Source: Desulfovibrio desulfuricans (GTDB lineage: Bacteria > Desulfobacterota > Desulfovibrionia > Desulfovibrionales > Desulfovibrionaceae). Taken from it: a DNA stretch of 64,000 nt. Under the pieces are notes generated by a model. That model saw nothing but the letters and a program-made list of their open reading frames with translations. It did not search any database and was not told where the DNA came from. Positions within the stretch are counted from its first letter, which is position 1, and the number at the start of each line of letters is the position of its first letter. Positions 43,779 through 53,925 of this stretch are shown in pieces. The position numbers were made by a program, and so were the translations under genes. The DNA is taken from contig NZ_CP036295.1 in the NCBI RefSeq assembly GCF_004801255.1, positions 2,380,001-2,444,000 on the forward strand, given 5' to 3'.

Positions 43779-44654
43779 TCACTTGCCCTTTGGGGCCTCG
43801 CAGCTGGCCAGACAGCGGCGTACGGCGGCCACATTGGCCGAGGCCATGCCCTTGCGCCACACAAGCTCCGTAACTGCGCTGCCCAGCGGATGCTCAAGGG
43901 CATGCACCGACAGCATGCCGTCAGTGCGGCACAGATCGAGCACCGAGGCGGGCACCACCCCCACCCCCATGCCCGCAATAACGCCCCCCACTATGGCGTG
44001 GTACGAAGCCAGCTCGACAATGTGCTGCGGTTCCCAGCCATAAGCCCTGAACCAGTTTATTACCCGGTTTCGGTATGCGCAGCCGCCCTGGAAGGCCAGC
44101 ACCGCCTTGCGCCCGATGTCGTCCGGCGTGTGGATGGGCGGATGGCCGTTGGTGGCGATAAGTACCAGACGCTCCTCAAAGGCCGCTACCCGCTCAAGGC
44201 GATCGTCCACTGGGGCGTCGACCACAAATACGGCGTCCAGCTTGTTTTCCAGTATATCGTCGTACAGTGAACGGCTGGTCCCTATGACGAGCTCAAGCTC
44301 TATATTGGGGTACTCCGCATGCAGCCGGGCCAGCACTTCGGGCAGCCGGGCCGCCGCCGCGCTTTCCAGCGCGCCGATGCGCAGCCGCCCGCCAGGCTCC
44401 ATGCCCTTTACGCAAAGCTCCGCCTCATCCATCAAAACGATTATCCTGCGGGCATAGGCATACAGCGTCTGCCCCCTGGCAGTGGGCAACAGGCGCTTTT
44501 TTTCACGCAAAAACAGCTGCACGCCCAGGTCTTCCTCCATCTGCATTATCCGCGCGGTAACGCCCGAGGGCACGCGATTGAGCGACTTGGCGGCGTGGCT
44601 GATGCTGCCCTTTTCCATTACAGCCATAAATGTACGCAGGTCTGACACTTCCAT
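43779..44654 (-). CDS. LysR-family transcriptional regulator (CidR-like by context)
   Basis: The 291-residue LysR protein has an N-terminal winged helix (MEVSDLRTFMAVMEKGSISHAAKSLNRVPSGVTARI) split across residues 1-36, and a periplasmic-binding-like effector domain. VNAR-type changes are not notable. It is divergent from the cidA-lrgB pair with 167 bases between them. This is the arrangement of CidR/YwbI regulators with their targets. It therefore probably controls those two genes in response to a small metabolite. Confidence 0.9.
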   Translation of the reverse strand: MEVSDLRTFMAVMEKGSISHAAKSLNRVPSGVTARIMQMEEDLGVQLFLREKKRLLPTARGQTLYAYARRIIVLMDEAELCVKGMEPGGRLRIGALESAAAARLPEVLARLHAEYPNIELELVIGTSRSLYDDILENKLDAVFVVDAPVDDRLERVAAFEERLVLIATNGHPPIHTPDDIGRKAVLAFQGGCAYRNRVINWFRAYGWEPQHIVELASYHAIVGGVIAGMGVGVVPASVLDLCRTDGMLSVHALEHPLGSAVTELVWRKGMASANVAAVRRCLASCEAPKGK

Positions 44655-44694
44655 TTATTCACCATTTGTGACTATTTTTTTCATTTTTATTCAT

Positions 44695-44723
44695 TTGCCA
44701 TGACAATTATCATTCCATAACCT
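44695..44723 (+). promoter_or_regulatory. Predicted cidA-lrgB promoter
   Basis: TTGCCA at 44695 and TAACCT at 44718 with a 17-base spacer lie in the AT-rich divergent gap where LysR-type regulators usually bind. Confidence 0.4.
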
Positions 44724-44821
44724 ATGCCGCAAGCCGCCCGCTGCTGCAGGGGAAAAACCCTCACTCCAAATTTTCCCCAGCGGCAGCGGATGAGCTGACA
44801 ACCCGAACTCAGGAATATTCC

Positions 44822-45223
44822 ATGCGTGCGACCTTGAAACTGCTTTGGCAGACGGCTCTTCTCACTGCCATATACTGGGGCTGCGACCAGATCACCCGCC
44901 TGACGGGCATTCCCATACCGGGCAACGTGCTGGGCATCATCGTGCTCTTTGTGCTGCTGCTGACTGGCGTTGTAAAAGAAAGCCACATCAGCACGGCTGC
45001 AGAATATTTTCTGCGGCATCTGGTGTTCTTTTTTGTGCCCATTGCTGTGGGGCTCATGCAGTGGGGCGGGGTTTTTTATGATTACGGCTGGGTGCTGGCA
45101 GCGGCCATTGTGGGCAGCACGGCCCTGCCGCTGGTGATCGTGGGTTTTATGGCCAGAGGGCTGCGCCGCCGCGCGGCATGCGGACAAAAGACTGAAGGGG
45201 AGGATGGGCCATGCAGATCATAA
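44822..45223 (+). CDS. cidA: CidA/LrgA family membrane protein
   Basis: The 133-residue protein has four transmembrane segments. It shows the CidA/LrgA signature IPIPGNVLGIIVLFVLLL and HLVFFFVPIAVGLMQ. These proteins are holin-like and, together with LrgB/CidB, affect murein hydrolase activity or pyruvate transport in other bacteria. The start has an AGGAA site. Its last 13 bases overlap the next gene, so the pair is coupled. Confidence 0.9.
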   Translation: MRATLKLLWQTALLTAIYWGCDQITRLTGIPIPGNVLGIIVLFVLLLTGVVKESHISTAAEYFLRHLVFFFVPIAVGLMQWGGVFYDYGWVLAAAIVGSTALPLVIVGFMARGLRRRAACGQKTEGEDGPCRS

Positions 45224-45915
45224 GCATTTTTTTGTGCGTGGCAGGTACGGTACTGGCCTATGCGCTGGTGCGCGGCCTGTACCTGCGCTACAGGCACCCG
45301 CTCATCAATATTGTGGCGGGCAGCGCCGCCATAGTCATCGCAGCGCTGCTGGCCTGCGATATCCCTTACGAAACGTACGAGCCGGCCCGCCAGGTCATGA
45401 CCCTGCTCATCGGCCCGGCCACGGTCAGCCTGGCCCTGCCGCTCTACCGGTACAGACGCCTGCTGGTGCGCAACGCCATGCCCATTATTGCCAGCGTGGG
45501 CGCGGGAGCCTTTGCGGCCATGCTTTCGGCGGGTATTCTGGCGAGATGGGGAGGGCTGCCGCAAGACGTGGTGATTTCCATTCTCCCCAAGGGAGTTTCC
45601 ATCCCCTTTGCCGTCGAGGTGGCGTCCATGTACGGCGGCATTCCGTCGCTCGCGGCCGCCTTTGTGGTGGCGACAGGCACGCTGGGTTCGCTTTTTGGCC
45701 TGTGGGGGCTTAATGTGCTCCGCATCAGGGATCCCTTTGCCCGGGGGCTGACCATGGGGACAATTTCGCACGCGCAGGGCACAGCTGCGGCCCTGCAGGA
45801 AGGCGAGGAACAGGGCGCCATGGGCGGGCTTGCCATGATACTGGCGGGCATACTGACTGCGGCCCTGGCCCCTGCAGCGGTGTGGATTGTGCTGCGGCTG
45901 CCTCTGACGCCGTAA
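45211..45915 (+). CDS. lrgB: LrgB/CidB family membrane protein
   Basis: The 234-residue polytopic protein matches LrgB: RHPLINIVAGSA, LLIGPATVSLALPLYR, SILPKGVSIPFAVEV and GLTMGTISHAQGTAAAL. It pairs with the CidA/LrgA protein encoded just upstream. Known systems influence autolysis or export of small organic acids; the role here is inferred only by homology. A GGGAGGA site precedes the ATG. Confidence 0.93.
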   Translation: MQIISIFLCVAGTVLAYALVRGLYLRYRHPLINIVAGSAAIVIAALLACDIPYETYEPARQVMTLLIGPATVSLALPLYRYRRLLVRNAMPIIASVGAGAFAAMLSAGILARWGGLPQDVVISILPKGVSIPFAVEVASMYGGIPSLAAAFVVATGTLGSLFGLWGLNVLRIRDPFARGLTMGTISHAQGTAAALQEGEEQGAMGGLAMILAGILTAALAPAAVWIVLRLPLTP

Positions 45916-45924
45916 ACGGCGGTG

Positions 45925-45948
45925 CGGGGGCGGCGCGTGCCGCCCCCG
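45925..45948. terminator. Hairpin between convergent lrgB and kinase genes
   Basis: Ten-base GC arms (45925-45934 and 45939-45948) with the loop GCGT lie between the two convergent stops. No long T-run is present. Confidence 0.55.
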
Positions 45949-45972
45949 GCAATATTTTGCAAGGCAAGCCGG

Positions 45973-48900
45973 TTACTGCAACGGAGTCGCGTTGGGGTTG
46001 CCGGGCGTGCCGCCCCCCTCCCGCCACTGCAGCCACTGCGTGGCAACCTCAATAAGCCGGTAAGGATCAATGGGTTTGGCAAGGTGATCGTTCATACCTG
46101 CGGCCAGACTTTTTTCCCTGTCGCCCACCATGCTGTCGGCGGTCAGGGCGATAATAGGCGTGCGGGCATACCGCTCAAGCATACGCAGACGCTTTGCCGC
46201 TTCAATGCCGTCCATATCGGGCATGTGAATATCCATAAACACCATGGCGTATTCCGTCTGTTCCACCATACGCAGCACGTCCAGCCCGGTATTGGCGATA
46301 TCCACGCTGAAGCCGGACGACGCCAGCAGTTCCTTGGCCACAAGCTGGTTGACCTCGTTGTCTTCAGCAAGCAGTACCTTGCTGCCCCTGAACCTGGAAG
46401 GAATACGCAATTCCTGCGGCAAGCCAGACTCATCCTCGTCGGTCGAGCGCTGGCCAAACACGTCCAGAATGGCGTTTTGCAAGAGTGAAGGACTTACAGG
46501 TTTGATGAGAAAATGGCTGATGCCCTCGGCCTGGGCTTCTTCCATTATTTCTTCGCGCCCGTAGGCCGTGACCATGATTACCGTGGGTATGTAGGGCAGC
46601 TCGCGACAGCCCCGCAGCAGGCGCACCACCTGAATGCCGTTGTCGCCGGGCATCTTCCAGTCCATGAGCACCAGGTCGTAAGGGTCGCCGTCTTCCGCAG
46701 CGCGCACCAGCTCTGCCAGAGCAGCTTCGCCGCAGTCCGCCGTACCCGCCCGCAGCTGCATGTCTTCCAGCTCCTGCCGCAGAATTTCGCGGCTTGAAAA
46801 GGAATCGTCAACCACAAGAACCCGCCGTTCATGCAGGTTTTTCAATAACAGGGGCGCGCGGTGGGCCTGAGTTGCCTGCATATCGAGCATGACGGTAAAG
46901 GAAAACGTGCTGCCATTGCCTATCTCGCTCTCTGCGCTGATCTCTCCCCACATCAGCTCCACTATCCGCTTGCTGATGGAAAGCCCAAGCCCGGTGCCGC
47001 CAAACCGGCGGGTTGTGGACGAATCCCCCTGAGTAAATTCCTTAAACAACTTGTCCAGCTGTTCCTGCCCCATGCCGATGCCCGTATCCGTAATCGTAAA
47101 GCGCAGGCAAGCCTTTTGCTCCTGCATTTCCTGCAGGGCAACCCGCACCACAACTTCACCCACCGGCGTAAACTTGATGGCGTTGCCCACAAGGTTGATC
47201 AAAACCTGCCCCAGGCGCAGCGAATCGCCGACAAAGAACAGGGGAACATCCCTGTCGATGCGCAGCAGCAGTTCTATGTTTCTGCCGCCGGACTTGGAGG
47301 TGTCAAGGCTCGAAAGCCCCAGCAGCACTTCCTCCAGATTAAAGTCCAGATGCTCCATATCCATGCGGCCTGCCTCGATCTTGGAAAAATCGAGGATGTC
47401 GTCAATAATGCGCAACAGCGATTTGGCGGAGCTGTCGATATTTTTTAAATAATTGCGCTGGGTGGCGCTAAGCTTGGTGCGCAGGGTCAGGTGGGTCAGG
47501 CCCACAACGGCATTCATGGGCGTACGTATTTCGTGGCTCATGTTGGCCAAAAATTCGCTCTTGGCCTTACTGGCCTGTTCTGCTGCCTGCTGGCTCTCGA
47601 CCAGATCGGTAATATCCCGGCAATCTTCAATAATACCCAGCAGCTCTCCGTCAGGCGACAAAAACGGCGTGGCCACCATGTCGCAGTAGACGATGCTGCC
47701 GTCCTTTTTGCGGCGCATCTGCCTGCTGGCGGCCCTCGGCGCGCCATTGAGTATGCGCCGACCAACGCAGTCCGCGTCGCACAGATCGCTGCTGGCGTGC
47801 TCGCCGCACCAGTGGCCGATCATCTCCTCGCGCGAGTATCCAAAACAGTTTGTAAAGGTGGCGTTTACCTCTTTTACTATAAGATTGCGGTCGATAACCC
47901 GCATGGCGCTGCCGGCGGCGTTAAATATCTGGTACATCTCCATCTGGGCGCGCCGCAGGGCTTTGTCTGACGCGATGCGCTCAGTGATGTCCGTGCCCAT
48001 GTACACCAGGCCATTAGCCGCGCCATCGGGGTCAAACAGCGGCACGCGCACGACCTCAAGGGTGTGGGCCTCGCCCGCGGCATCATAGCGTGATTCTTCC
48101 GTTCTGTGCGCCTTGCCGGTCTCGATCACCATTTTATCCAGGCGGATGCCCGATTCGGCAATCTGCGACGGCAGCAGATCAGCGATGCGCCTGCCAACAA
48201 CATCTGCCTCAAGATTCCCCGTAAACGTCTCAAAAAACTTGTTTACCATCACATAACGGCCATCCGCATCCTTGAGCATCATGAGGCTCGGCAGATTGTC
48301 AACAACACTGCGCAGCTGCTGCTTGCGCTCCCACAGGGCGGCAGCGCTGGCCCTCGCCGACTCAAGCGCCTTTTGCCTTTCTGACGATTCGTGCGCGAGT
48401 TTGCGGTTCCAGATCACAATAACTCCAAGCACGCTGCCCAAAAAAAGCACCACCACGCCCGCGACATGAAAAACCAGCGTCCAGTTAACCGACCGCTCAA
48501 TGCGCAGGTTGGCCCACCGGTTGATGACTGCTGCGAGCTGGTCCTGAGGGATATTGTCCAAGGCCTTATTGAGGATTTCAACAAGAACCGGCCAGTCAGA
48601 ACGCACGGCGATGCGCGCGGAGTACTGCAACTGGGGCAGCAGCCCCAGGCGCACGTCACGGAGATTTTTGTTGACCACCGAGTATTCCATGGAAAGGGCC
48701 AGACCGACCATCGCGTCGACCTGCCTGCTCTGCACGGCTGCAAGGCCTGCATCCTGACTGTGAACATTGACGATTTTTGAATTGGGCAACTGGCTACGCA
48801 GGTAATCGGCAAGACCGGCGTGATCGTGCACGGCAACGCTCTTGCCCGCCAGATCGCCCGCCGTGGTCACCATGCGCTCGGTATCGAGCGTAACCACTGC

Positions 48901-50007
48901 CAGCGGCAACTGGGTAACGGGTTTGGTAAACAGCCAGGGGCCGCCCGCTGGCGGGGTACCTTCGAGGAAGGGCTCCAGATCGGCCATATGCGAGGTGCTG
49001 CTGTCTTTCAGCACAGCGTCTGAAACCGGTTGTATGGCAATATTCAGATATCGCCCCGCAAGCTGAACAATATTCAGCCCAAGGCCGCTAAAATTACCCT
49101 CGACGTCGACAAACTCAATGGGCTGCCAATCCTTTTCTATAGCCACGCGCACGGTCTGGTGGGCCGCAAGCCACCCACGCTCGGCCGGGCTAAGCATCAG
49201 GGGGCGAGCCATGTTGCCCCACACGCGGTGCGCCGGGTTGCGTATCCAGCGCTCCTCAAGCGCAACCATCTCGGCCCGGCTGATGTGCGCAAGCCCCGCA
49301 TCCAGCAACTGGGCAATATCATCCCTGTCGCGCAATACCGCCGGGTGCAGATTGCGCGCAAACAGCGGCAAGGCCTGCGGCATAAAAAAACTGTTGAGCC
49401 CCATCTTGTCTATCACGCCGTAGGCAGAGGGAAAATTGCTCGAAATGCCCACCGCCAATCCCTTGGCGACGGACAAAAACAAGTCGGCCCCATTTTTTAC
49501 CACCAGCAGGCGCGCATCGGGAAAGTGATCCCGCATGTAGTACTCCTGCAGCGAGCCTTCCAGAACGGCAATGACCGAATCCCCCAGCTGGCTTGGATCA
49601 ACAATCTTTTTGCCAGCCTCGACCGAGAGCAGCAGCCCGCCTATGCCTGGCGAAATGGCGGGGCCAAATTTTGCCCAGCGGGCGCGATCAGGCGTAATAT
49701 ACATGCTAAAATGGATATCGGCCCTCCGCTCGCGCAGGGCATCCAGCGAATCCTGCCAGTCGCTCATGACAAACCTGACGGGGCGGCCAACCTTTTCTCC
49801 CCACAACCGCCAAAAATCAATCATCAGACCAACGGGCTCTCCTGTTTTTGAGGTAAAGGAAAGCGGCTCGTTGTCGTTCATACAGGCAATGGTGATAGGC
49901 TCTGCAGCCTTGGCCGAGGCATCAGAAGCGAAGGCGCGTGCATGACGGGTGAGGACGAGGAATAATACCAGCAGGCAGAAGGTCAATGTGCGGCAATGTC
50001 TGTGCAT
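45973..50007 (-). CDS. BvgS/EvgS-like hybrid sensor histidine kinase
   Basis: The 1344-residue kinase begins with a signal peptide ([17 protein letters not shown]). Two periplasmic solute-binding domains of SBP_bac_3 type follow (about residues 38-260 and 275-500), then a transmembrane helix (~510-535) and two PAS domains (~565-810). The catalytic core has SHEIRTP with phospho-His825 and an ATPase domain ([15 protein letters not shown]). Two receivers follow with Asp1116 and Asp1259. No Hpt domain follows, unlike in BvgS. The start has an AGGA site. Adjacent response regulators are absent, so its output partner is elsewhere. The ligand may be an amino acid or other small molecule. Confidence 0.94.
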   Translation of the reverse strand: MHRHCRTLTFCLLVLFLVLTRHARAFASDASAKAAEPITIACMNDNEPLSFTSKTGEPVGLMIDFWRLWGEKVGRPVRFVMSDWQDSLDALRERRADIHFSMYITPDRARWAKFGPAISPGIGGLLLSVEAGKKIVDPSQLGDSVIAVLEGSLQEYYMRDHFPDARLLVVKNGADLFLSVAKGLAVGISSNFPSAYGVIDKMGLNSFFMPQALPLFARNLHPAVLRDRDDIAQLLDAGLAHISRAEMVALEERWIRNPAHRVWGNMARPLMLSPAERGWLAAHQTVRVAIEKDWQPIEFVDVEGNFSGLGLNIVQLAGRYLNIAIQPVSDAVLKDSSTSHMADLEPFLEGTPPAGGPWLFTKPVTQLPLAVVTLDTERMVTTAGDLAGKSVAVHDHAGLADYLRSQLPNSKIVNVHSQDAGLAAVQSRQVDAMVGLALSMEYSVVNKNLRDVRLGLLPQLQYSARIAVRSDWPVLVEILNKALDNIPQDQLAAVINRWANLRIERSVNWTLVFHVAGVVVLFLGSVLGVIVIWNRKLAHESSERQKALESARASAAALWERKQQLRSVVDNLPSLMMLKDADGRYVMVNKFFETFTGNLEADVVGRRIADLLPSQIAESGIRLDKMVIETGKAHRTEESRYDAAGEAHTLEVVRVPLFDPDGAANGLVYMGTDITERIASDKALRRAQMEMYQIFNAAGSAMRVIDRNLIVKEVNATFTNCFGYSREEMIGHWCGEHASSDLCDADCVGRRILNGAPRAASRQMRRKKDGSIVYCDMVATPFLSPDGELLGIIEDCRDITDLVESQQAAEQASKAKSEFLANMSHEIRTPMNAVVGLTHLTLRTKLSATQRNYLKNIDSSAKSLLRIIDDILDFSKIEAGRMDMEHLDFNLEEVLLGLSSLDTSKSGGRNIELLLRIDRDVPLFFVGDSLRLGQVLINLVGNAIKFTPVGEVVVRVALQEMQEQKACLRFTITDTGIGMGQEQLDKLFKEFTQGDSSTTRRFGGTGLGLSISKRIVELMWGEISAESEIGNGSTFSFTVMLDMQATQAHRAPLLLKNLHERRVLVVDDSFSSREILRQELEDMQLRAGTADCGEAALAELVRAAEDGDPYDLVLMDWKMPGDNGIQVVRLLRGCRELPYIPTVIMVTAYGREEIMEEAQAEGISHFLIKPVSPSLLQNAILDVFGQRSTDEDESGLPQELRIPSRFRGSKVLLAEDNEVNQLVAKELLASSGFSVDIANTGLDVLRMVEQTEYAMVFMDIHMPDMDGIEAAKRLRMLERYARTPIIALTADSMVGDREKSLAAGMNDHLAKPIDPYRLIEVATQWLQWREGGGTPGNPNATPLQ

Positions 50008-50287
50008 GGCATCCTCGCATGATCTTTTACAGGAATGATATTTAATTTCTTATAGCAGTAGAGCCAGTAATGCAATAATACCCTGCCCCGGCATTGCGGG
50101 CGGCTTTGCGAGACAAGCTCAACCGCATCAGGGCATATGCAATCAGCCGTGCCGTCTGAGGAGGCGGGCTCACTTTGACGCGGGCGGCGCTGTGGGGATA
50201 TGCTCGGCACAGAATGCGGGGGGGGGCAAACCCCGTTGAGAGACAATGCTCCGCACGGGGCGCATACTCTGGCACGACGAGGTTCTT

Positions 50288-51271
50288 ATGTATATTGTTA
50301 CCGGAGGCGCGGGTTTTATTGGCAGCGCCATGCTCTGGCGGCTCAACCAGGCCGGCATAACCGACATTATGGTTGTTGATAACCTTGGCTCTACGGAAAA
50401 ATGGAAAAACCTCGTCAACCGCCGCTATGCGCGCTATGTGCACCGCGATAGCTTTTTGGAGATGCTGCGAGGCGACACCCTTGGCTGCAGCGTTGACGCC
50501 GTGCTGCACATGGGGGCGTGCTCGTCCACCACTGAAAAAAACGCGGACTTTCTGATGGCCAACAACACGGCCTATACAACCGAGCTGTGCAGATTTGCCC
50601 TGAACCACGACGCCCGCTTTATCAATGCAAGCTCGGCCTCAACGTACGGCGATGGTTCACAGGGGTTTGCGGACTGCGCGGAAGTTACGCGCCGCCTCAA
50701 GCCCCTGAACATGTACGGTTACTCCAAGCACCTTTTTGACTTGTGGCTGCTCGACAACAAGCTGGACTGCAACGTGGCCAGTCTCAAATTTTTTAATGTC
50801 TATGGCCCCAACGAGTACCATAAGGATGACATGCGCAGCGTAGCCTGCAAGGCCTTTCATGAAATCCGGGGCACAGGACGGCTGAGGCTTTTTAAATCAA
50901 CCACGCCGGAGTATGTCGACGGCGGCCAGATGCGTGACTTTGTCTATGTGAAAGACTGCGTGGAACTGATGTTCTGGCTGCTTCAACACCCGGACGTCAA
51001 CGGTATTTTCAATGTGGGCACGGGCAAGGCGCAGAGCTGGAACGACCTCGCCAAGGCCGTCTTTGCCGCACTGGGCAAGGAGCCGCGCATAGACTATGTG
51101 GACATGCCAGAAACGCTAAAAGGAAAATACCAAAACTTCACCCAGGCTGACATGGGCTGGCTGCGGGAAAAAAACTGCCCCGTGCGCTTTACCCCGGTTG
51201 AAGAAGGCATTGCGGACTACGTGGGCAACTATCTGAGCCAGGACGACCCCTACCTCGAAATGCCCGCCTGA
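50288..51271 (+). CDS. hldD: ADP-L-glycero-D-manno-heptose-6-epimerase HldD
   Basis: HldD makes the heptose precursor of the LPS inner core. The 327-residue extended SDR protein has GGAGFIGS at the N-terminus, HMGACSSTTEKNADFLMANN, SSASTYGDG and the YxxxK pair in MYGYSKHLFD. FFNVYGPNEYHKDDMRSV is specific to this epimerase. The start at 50288 has a GAGG site. It is the only plus-strand gene of the sugar locus and faces rfbC. Confidence 0.95.
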   Translation: MYIVTGGAGFIGSAMLWRLNQAGITDIMVVDNLGSTEKWKNLVNRRYARYVHRDSFLEMLRGDTLGCSVDAVLHMGACSSTTEKNADFLMANNTAYTTELCRFALNHDARFINASSASTYGDGSQGFADCAEVTRRLKPLNMYGYSKHLFDLWLLDNKLDCNVASLKFFNVYGPNEYHKDDMRSVACKAFHEIRGTGRLRLFKSTTPEYVDGGQMRDFVYVKDCVELMFWLLQHPDVNGIFNVGTGKAQSWNDLAKAVFAALGKEPRIDYVDMPETLKGKYQNFTQADMGWLREKNCPVRFTPVEEGIADYVGNYLSQDDPYLEMPA

Positions 51272-51389
51272 CCAGAGGGGCTACCGTGTCCGCTCGTTTG
51301 CCCGGCGCGGCCCGGCTGGCGTTGCGCACCGGCAGGCACTCCCGCCCGGTCTGGCCCAGAGGGATGGTGGGAGCCGCCGAGCGCCGCTA

Positions 51390-51935
51390 TCAGCCCATAT
51401 TGAGCGCCATGGCCTCGGCCCACGATGGCGCGGCGCTGTCCTTGGCGGAAAGCAGCGGTTCCTCCACCGGCCAGTCAATGCCGATGGCCGGGTCGTTCCA
51501 GCGGATGGACGCCTCATCCTGCGGGCAATAGAATTCTGTGCACTTGTAGTGAAAGTGGGCAATGTCGCTCGTAACCACAAAGCCGTGCGCCAGACCGGGT
51601 TGAACCCACATCTGCCACTGATTTTGCTGCGAAAGCTCCACGCCAAACCACTGGCCAAACGTGGGGGAGCCACGGCGGATATCCACAGCGACGTCAAAAA
51701 CGCTGCCCAGTGAAACATATACCAGTTTGCCCTGAGGACGGTTTTTTTGATAGTGCAGGCCGCGCAAAATGCCCCGCGTGGACATGGAATGGTTATCCTG
51801 CACAAATGGCAGGGCCATACCGGCGGCTTCGTAACGCTGCTGCTGCCAGGTTTCCACAAAATACCCGCGCTCATCGCCCCAGATCTTTGGCTTGATCAGC
51901 AAAACCCCGTCGATGGGCGTTTGAACTACTTCCAC
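51390..51935 (-). CDS. rfbC: dTDP-4-dehydrorhamnose 3,5-epimerase RfbC/RmlC
   Basis: RfbC epimerises dTDP-4-keto-6-deoxyglucose. The 181 residues form a cupin-like fold with the catalytic His in [26 protein letters not shown], and PGLAHGFVV. Length is normal. It overlaps the end of rfbA by ten bases and is last in the operon rfbB-rfbA-rfbC. Confidence 0.95.
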   Translation of the reverse strand: MEVVQTPIDGVLLIKPKIWGDERGYFVETWQQQRYEAAGMALPFVQDNHSMSTRGILRGLHYQKNRPQGKLVYVSLGSVFDVAVDIRRGSPTFGQWFGVELSQQNQWQMWVQPGLAHGFVVTSDIAHFHYKCTEFYCPQDEASIRWNDPAIGIDWPVEEPLLSAKDSAAPSWAEAMALNMG

Positions 51936-52819
51936 TGTCCTATCCCCGTATCCACCAGTTCAAGAAGATATTGGCCATACCCCGTCTTGGCCATAGGCCG
52001 CGCCAGCGCGCGCACGTCTTCAGCGGAGATGTAACCGTTGCGCCAGGCTATTTCTTCCAGACAGGCCACCTTGAGGCCCTGACGTTTTTCCACCGCCTGC
52101 ACAAAGGCTCCGGCGTCCATAAGTGAATCGTGGGTTCCGGTGTCGAGCCAGGCAATGCCCCGGCCCATCAGCTCCACATGCAGATCGCCCTGCTGCAGAT
52201 AGGTGTTGTTGACGTCGGTAATTTCCAGCTCGCCCCGGCCAGACGGGCGCACGGCGCGGGCGATGTCCAGCACCTTGCTGTCGTAAAAATACAGGCCGGT
52301 CACGGCAAAATTGGATTTGGGCTGCCTGGGCTTTTCTTCAATGCTGACAACCCGCCGCTCGCTGTCAAACTCCACAACGCCGTAGCGTTCGGGATCGCGC
52401 ACATGGTAGCCAAAAACAGTGGCCCCGCTTTGGCGGGACATGGCCTCGCGGGTGAGGTCGGGCAGCCCGTGACCAAAAAACACGTTGTCGCCCAGCACCA
52501 GGCAGGTGTTGTGACCGGCAATATGGTGCTCGGCCAGCAAAAAGGCCTGCGCCAGCCCCTCGGGCCTTGGCTGCTCCACATAGCTGAAACGGCAGCCAAG
52601 CTGCGAACCGTCGTGCAGCAGCGCCTTGTAGAGCGGCAGATGCTCCGGCGTGGAAATAAGACAGATATCGCGAATACCCGCCATCAACAGGATGGACAGC
52701 GGGTAGTAAATCATGGGTTTGTCGTAGATGGGCATGAGCTGCTTGCTCACGCTCAGGGTCAAAGGATACAGACGCGACCCCGACCCCCCTGCCAGAACAA
52801 TTCCTTTCCAGCCGCTCAT
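51926..52819 (-). CDS. rfbA: Glucose-1-phosphate thymidylyltransferase RfbA/RmlA
   Basis: RfbA activates glucose-1-phosphate with dTTP, the first rhamnose step. The 297 residues start [21 protein letters not shown] with the nucleotidyltransferase signature, followed by [38 protein letters not shown] and [17 protein letters not shown] site supports 52819. It starts 13 bases after rfbB and overlaps rfbC. Confidence 0.97.
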   Translation of the reverse strand: MSGWKGIVLAGGSGSRLYPLTLSVSKQLMPIYDKPMIYYPLSILLMAGIRDICLISTPEHLPLYKALLHDGSQLGCRFSYVEQPRPEGLAQAFLLAEHHIAGHNTCLVLGDNVFFGHGLPDLTREAMSRQSGATVFGYHVRDPERYGVVEFDSERRVVSIEEKPRQPKSNFAVTGLYFYDSKVLDIARAVRPSGRGELEITDVNNTYLQQGDLHVELMGRGIAWLDTGTHDSLMDAGAFVQAVEKRQGLKVACLEEIAWRNGYISAEDVRALARPMAKTGYGQYLLELVDTGIGQWK

Positions 52820-52832
52820 GCCGCCTCCCTTG

Positions 52833-53912
52833 TCAGTTGCTGCCGCCTGGGCCGCGCTGCGCGTAGTTGGCCGTAATCCACTCCCGGTATGCGCCGCTGC
52901 GCACGTGCTCGATCCACGCGGCGTTTTCAAGATACCAGCGGACCGTCTCGCACAGGCCGGACTCAAAACTGCGGGAGGGCTTCCAGCCCAGCTCGGTTTC
53001 CATGCGGCTGCTGTCAATGGCATACCGGAAATCGTGCCCCGGCCTGTCGGCCACAAAGCTTACAAGATCGGCATGGGGGCCGTTGGCCGACGGAGCCAGA
53101 CTGTCAAGGATAGCACATACGGCAAGCACAACCTCAAGGTTGGTCTTTTCCGCATGTCCGCCGATGTTGTAACAGCGCCCCACCCGGCCTGCCTCGAGCA
53201 CGCTGGCAATGGCCGCGCAGTGGTCTTCAACGTGCAGCCAGTCGCGGATATTGGCCCCCGTGCCGTACACGGGCAGGGGGTTGCCATCCAGCGCATTGCA
53301 GATCATCAGGGGGATGAGCTTTTCGGGAAACTGGCGCGGCCCGTAATTGTTGGAGCAATTGGTCAGCAGCACCGGCAGGCCGTATGTTTCGTGAAACGCG
53401 CGCAACATATGGTCGCTGGCGGCCTTGGAGGCGGAGTACGGACTGTTGGGGCTGTAGGGCGTCGTCTCCGTAAAGGCAGGGTCGCCGACCTGCAGCGCGC
53501 CGTAGACCTCATCGGTCGAAACGTGCAAAAAGCGGAATGCTGCGGCGCGCTCCGCAGGCAGACCCCGCCACCACCGGGTTGCAACGCGCAGCAGTGTGGC
53601 GGTTCCGAGCACGTTGGTGCGTACAAAGGCCTCCGGATCCACAATGGAGCGGTCCACATGGCTCTCAGCGGCAAAGTTGACGACGGCATCGGGCTGGAAC
53701 GTCCGCAGCAGCCAGTCCACCAGATCGGCATTGCCAATGTCGCCCCGCACAAAAACGTATTCGGGGTCGCCCTGCAGCGCCGCCAGGTTGGCGGGATTGC
53801 CCGCATACGTCAGCTTATCAAGATTGACCACGCGCACGCCGCGCCGCCGTGCTTCAAGCACGTAGCAGGACCCTATAAATCCGCAACCGCCGGTAACCAG
53901 CTGACAGGGCAT
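52833..53912 (-). CDS. rfbB: dTDP-glucose 4,6-dehydratase RfbB/RmlB
   Basis: RfbB dehydrates dTDP-glucose. The 359-residue SDR enzyme shows [26 protein letters not shown] and the YxxxK pair in [11 protein letters not shown], followed by [18 protein letters not shown]. The start at 53912 has GGGAG upstream; a longer frame runs into the next gene. It lies 13 bases downstream of the UDP-sugar dehydrogenase gene. Confidence 0.96.
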   Translation of the reverse strand: MPCQLVTGGCGFIGSCYVLEARRRGVRVVNLDKLTYAGNPANLAALQGDPEYVFVRGDIGNADLVDWLLRTFQPDAVVNFAAESHVDRSIVDPEAFVRTNVLGTATLLRVATRWWRGLPAERAAAFRFLHVSTDEVYGALQVGDPAFTETTPYSPNSPYSASKAASDHMLRAFHETYGLPVLLTNCSNNYGPRQFPEKLIPLMICNALDGNPLPVYGTGANIRDWLHVEDHCAAIASVLEAGRVGRCYNIGGHAEKTNLEVVLAVCAILDSLAPSANGPHADLVSFVADRPGHDFRYAIDSSRMETELGWKPSRSFESGLCETVRWYLENAAWIEHVRSGAYREWITANYAQRGPGGSN

Positions 53913-53925
53913 GCGCGCTCCCGGA

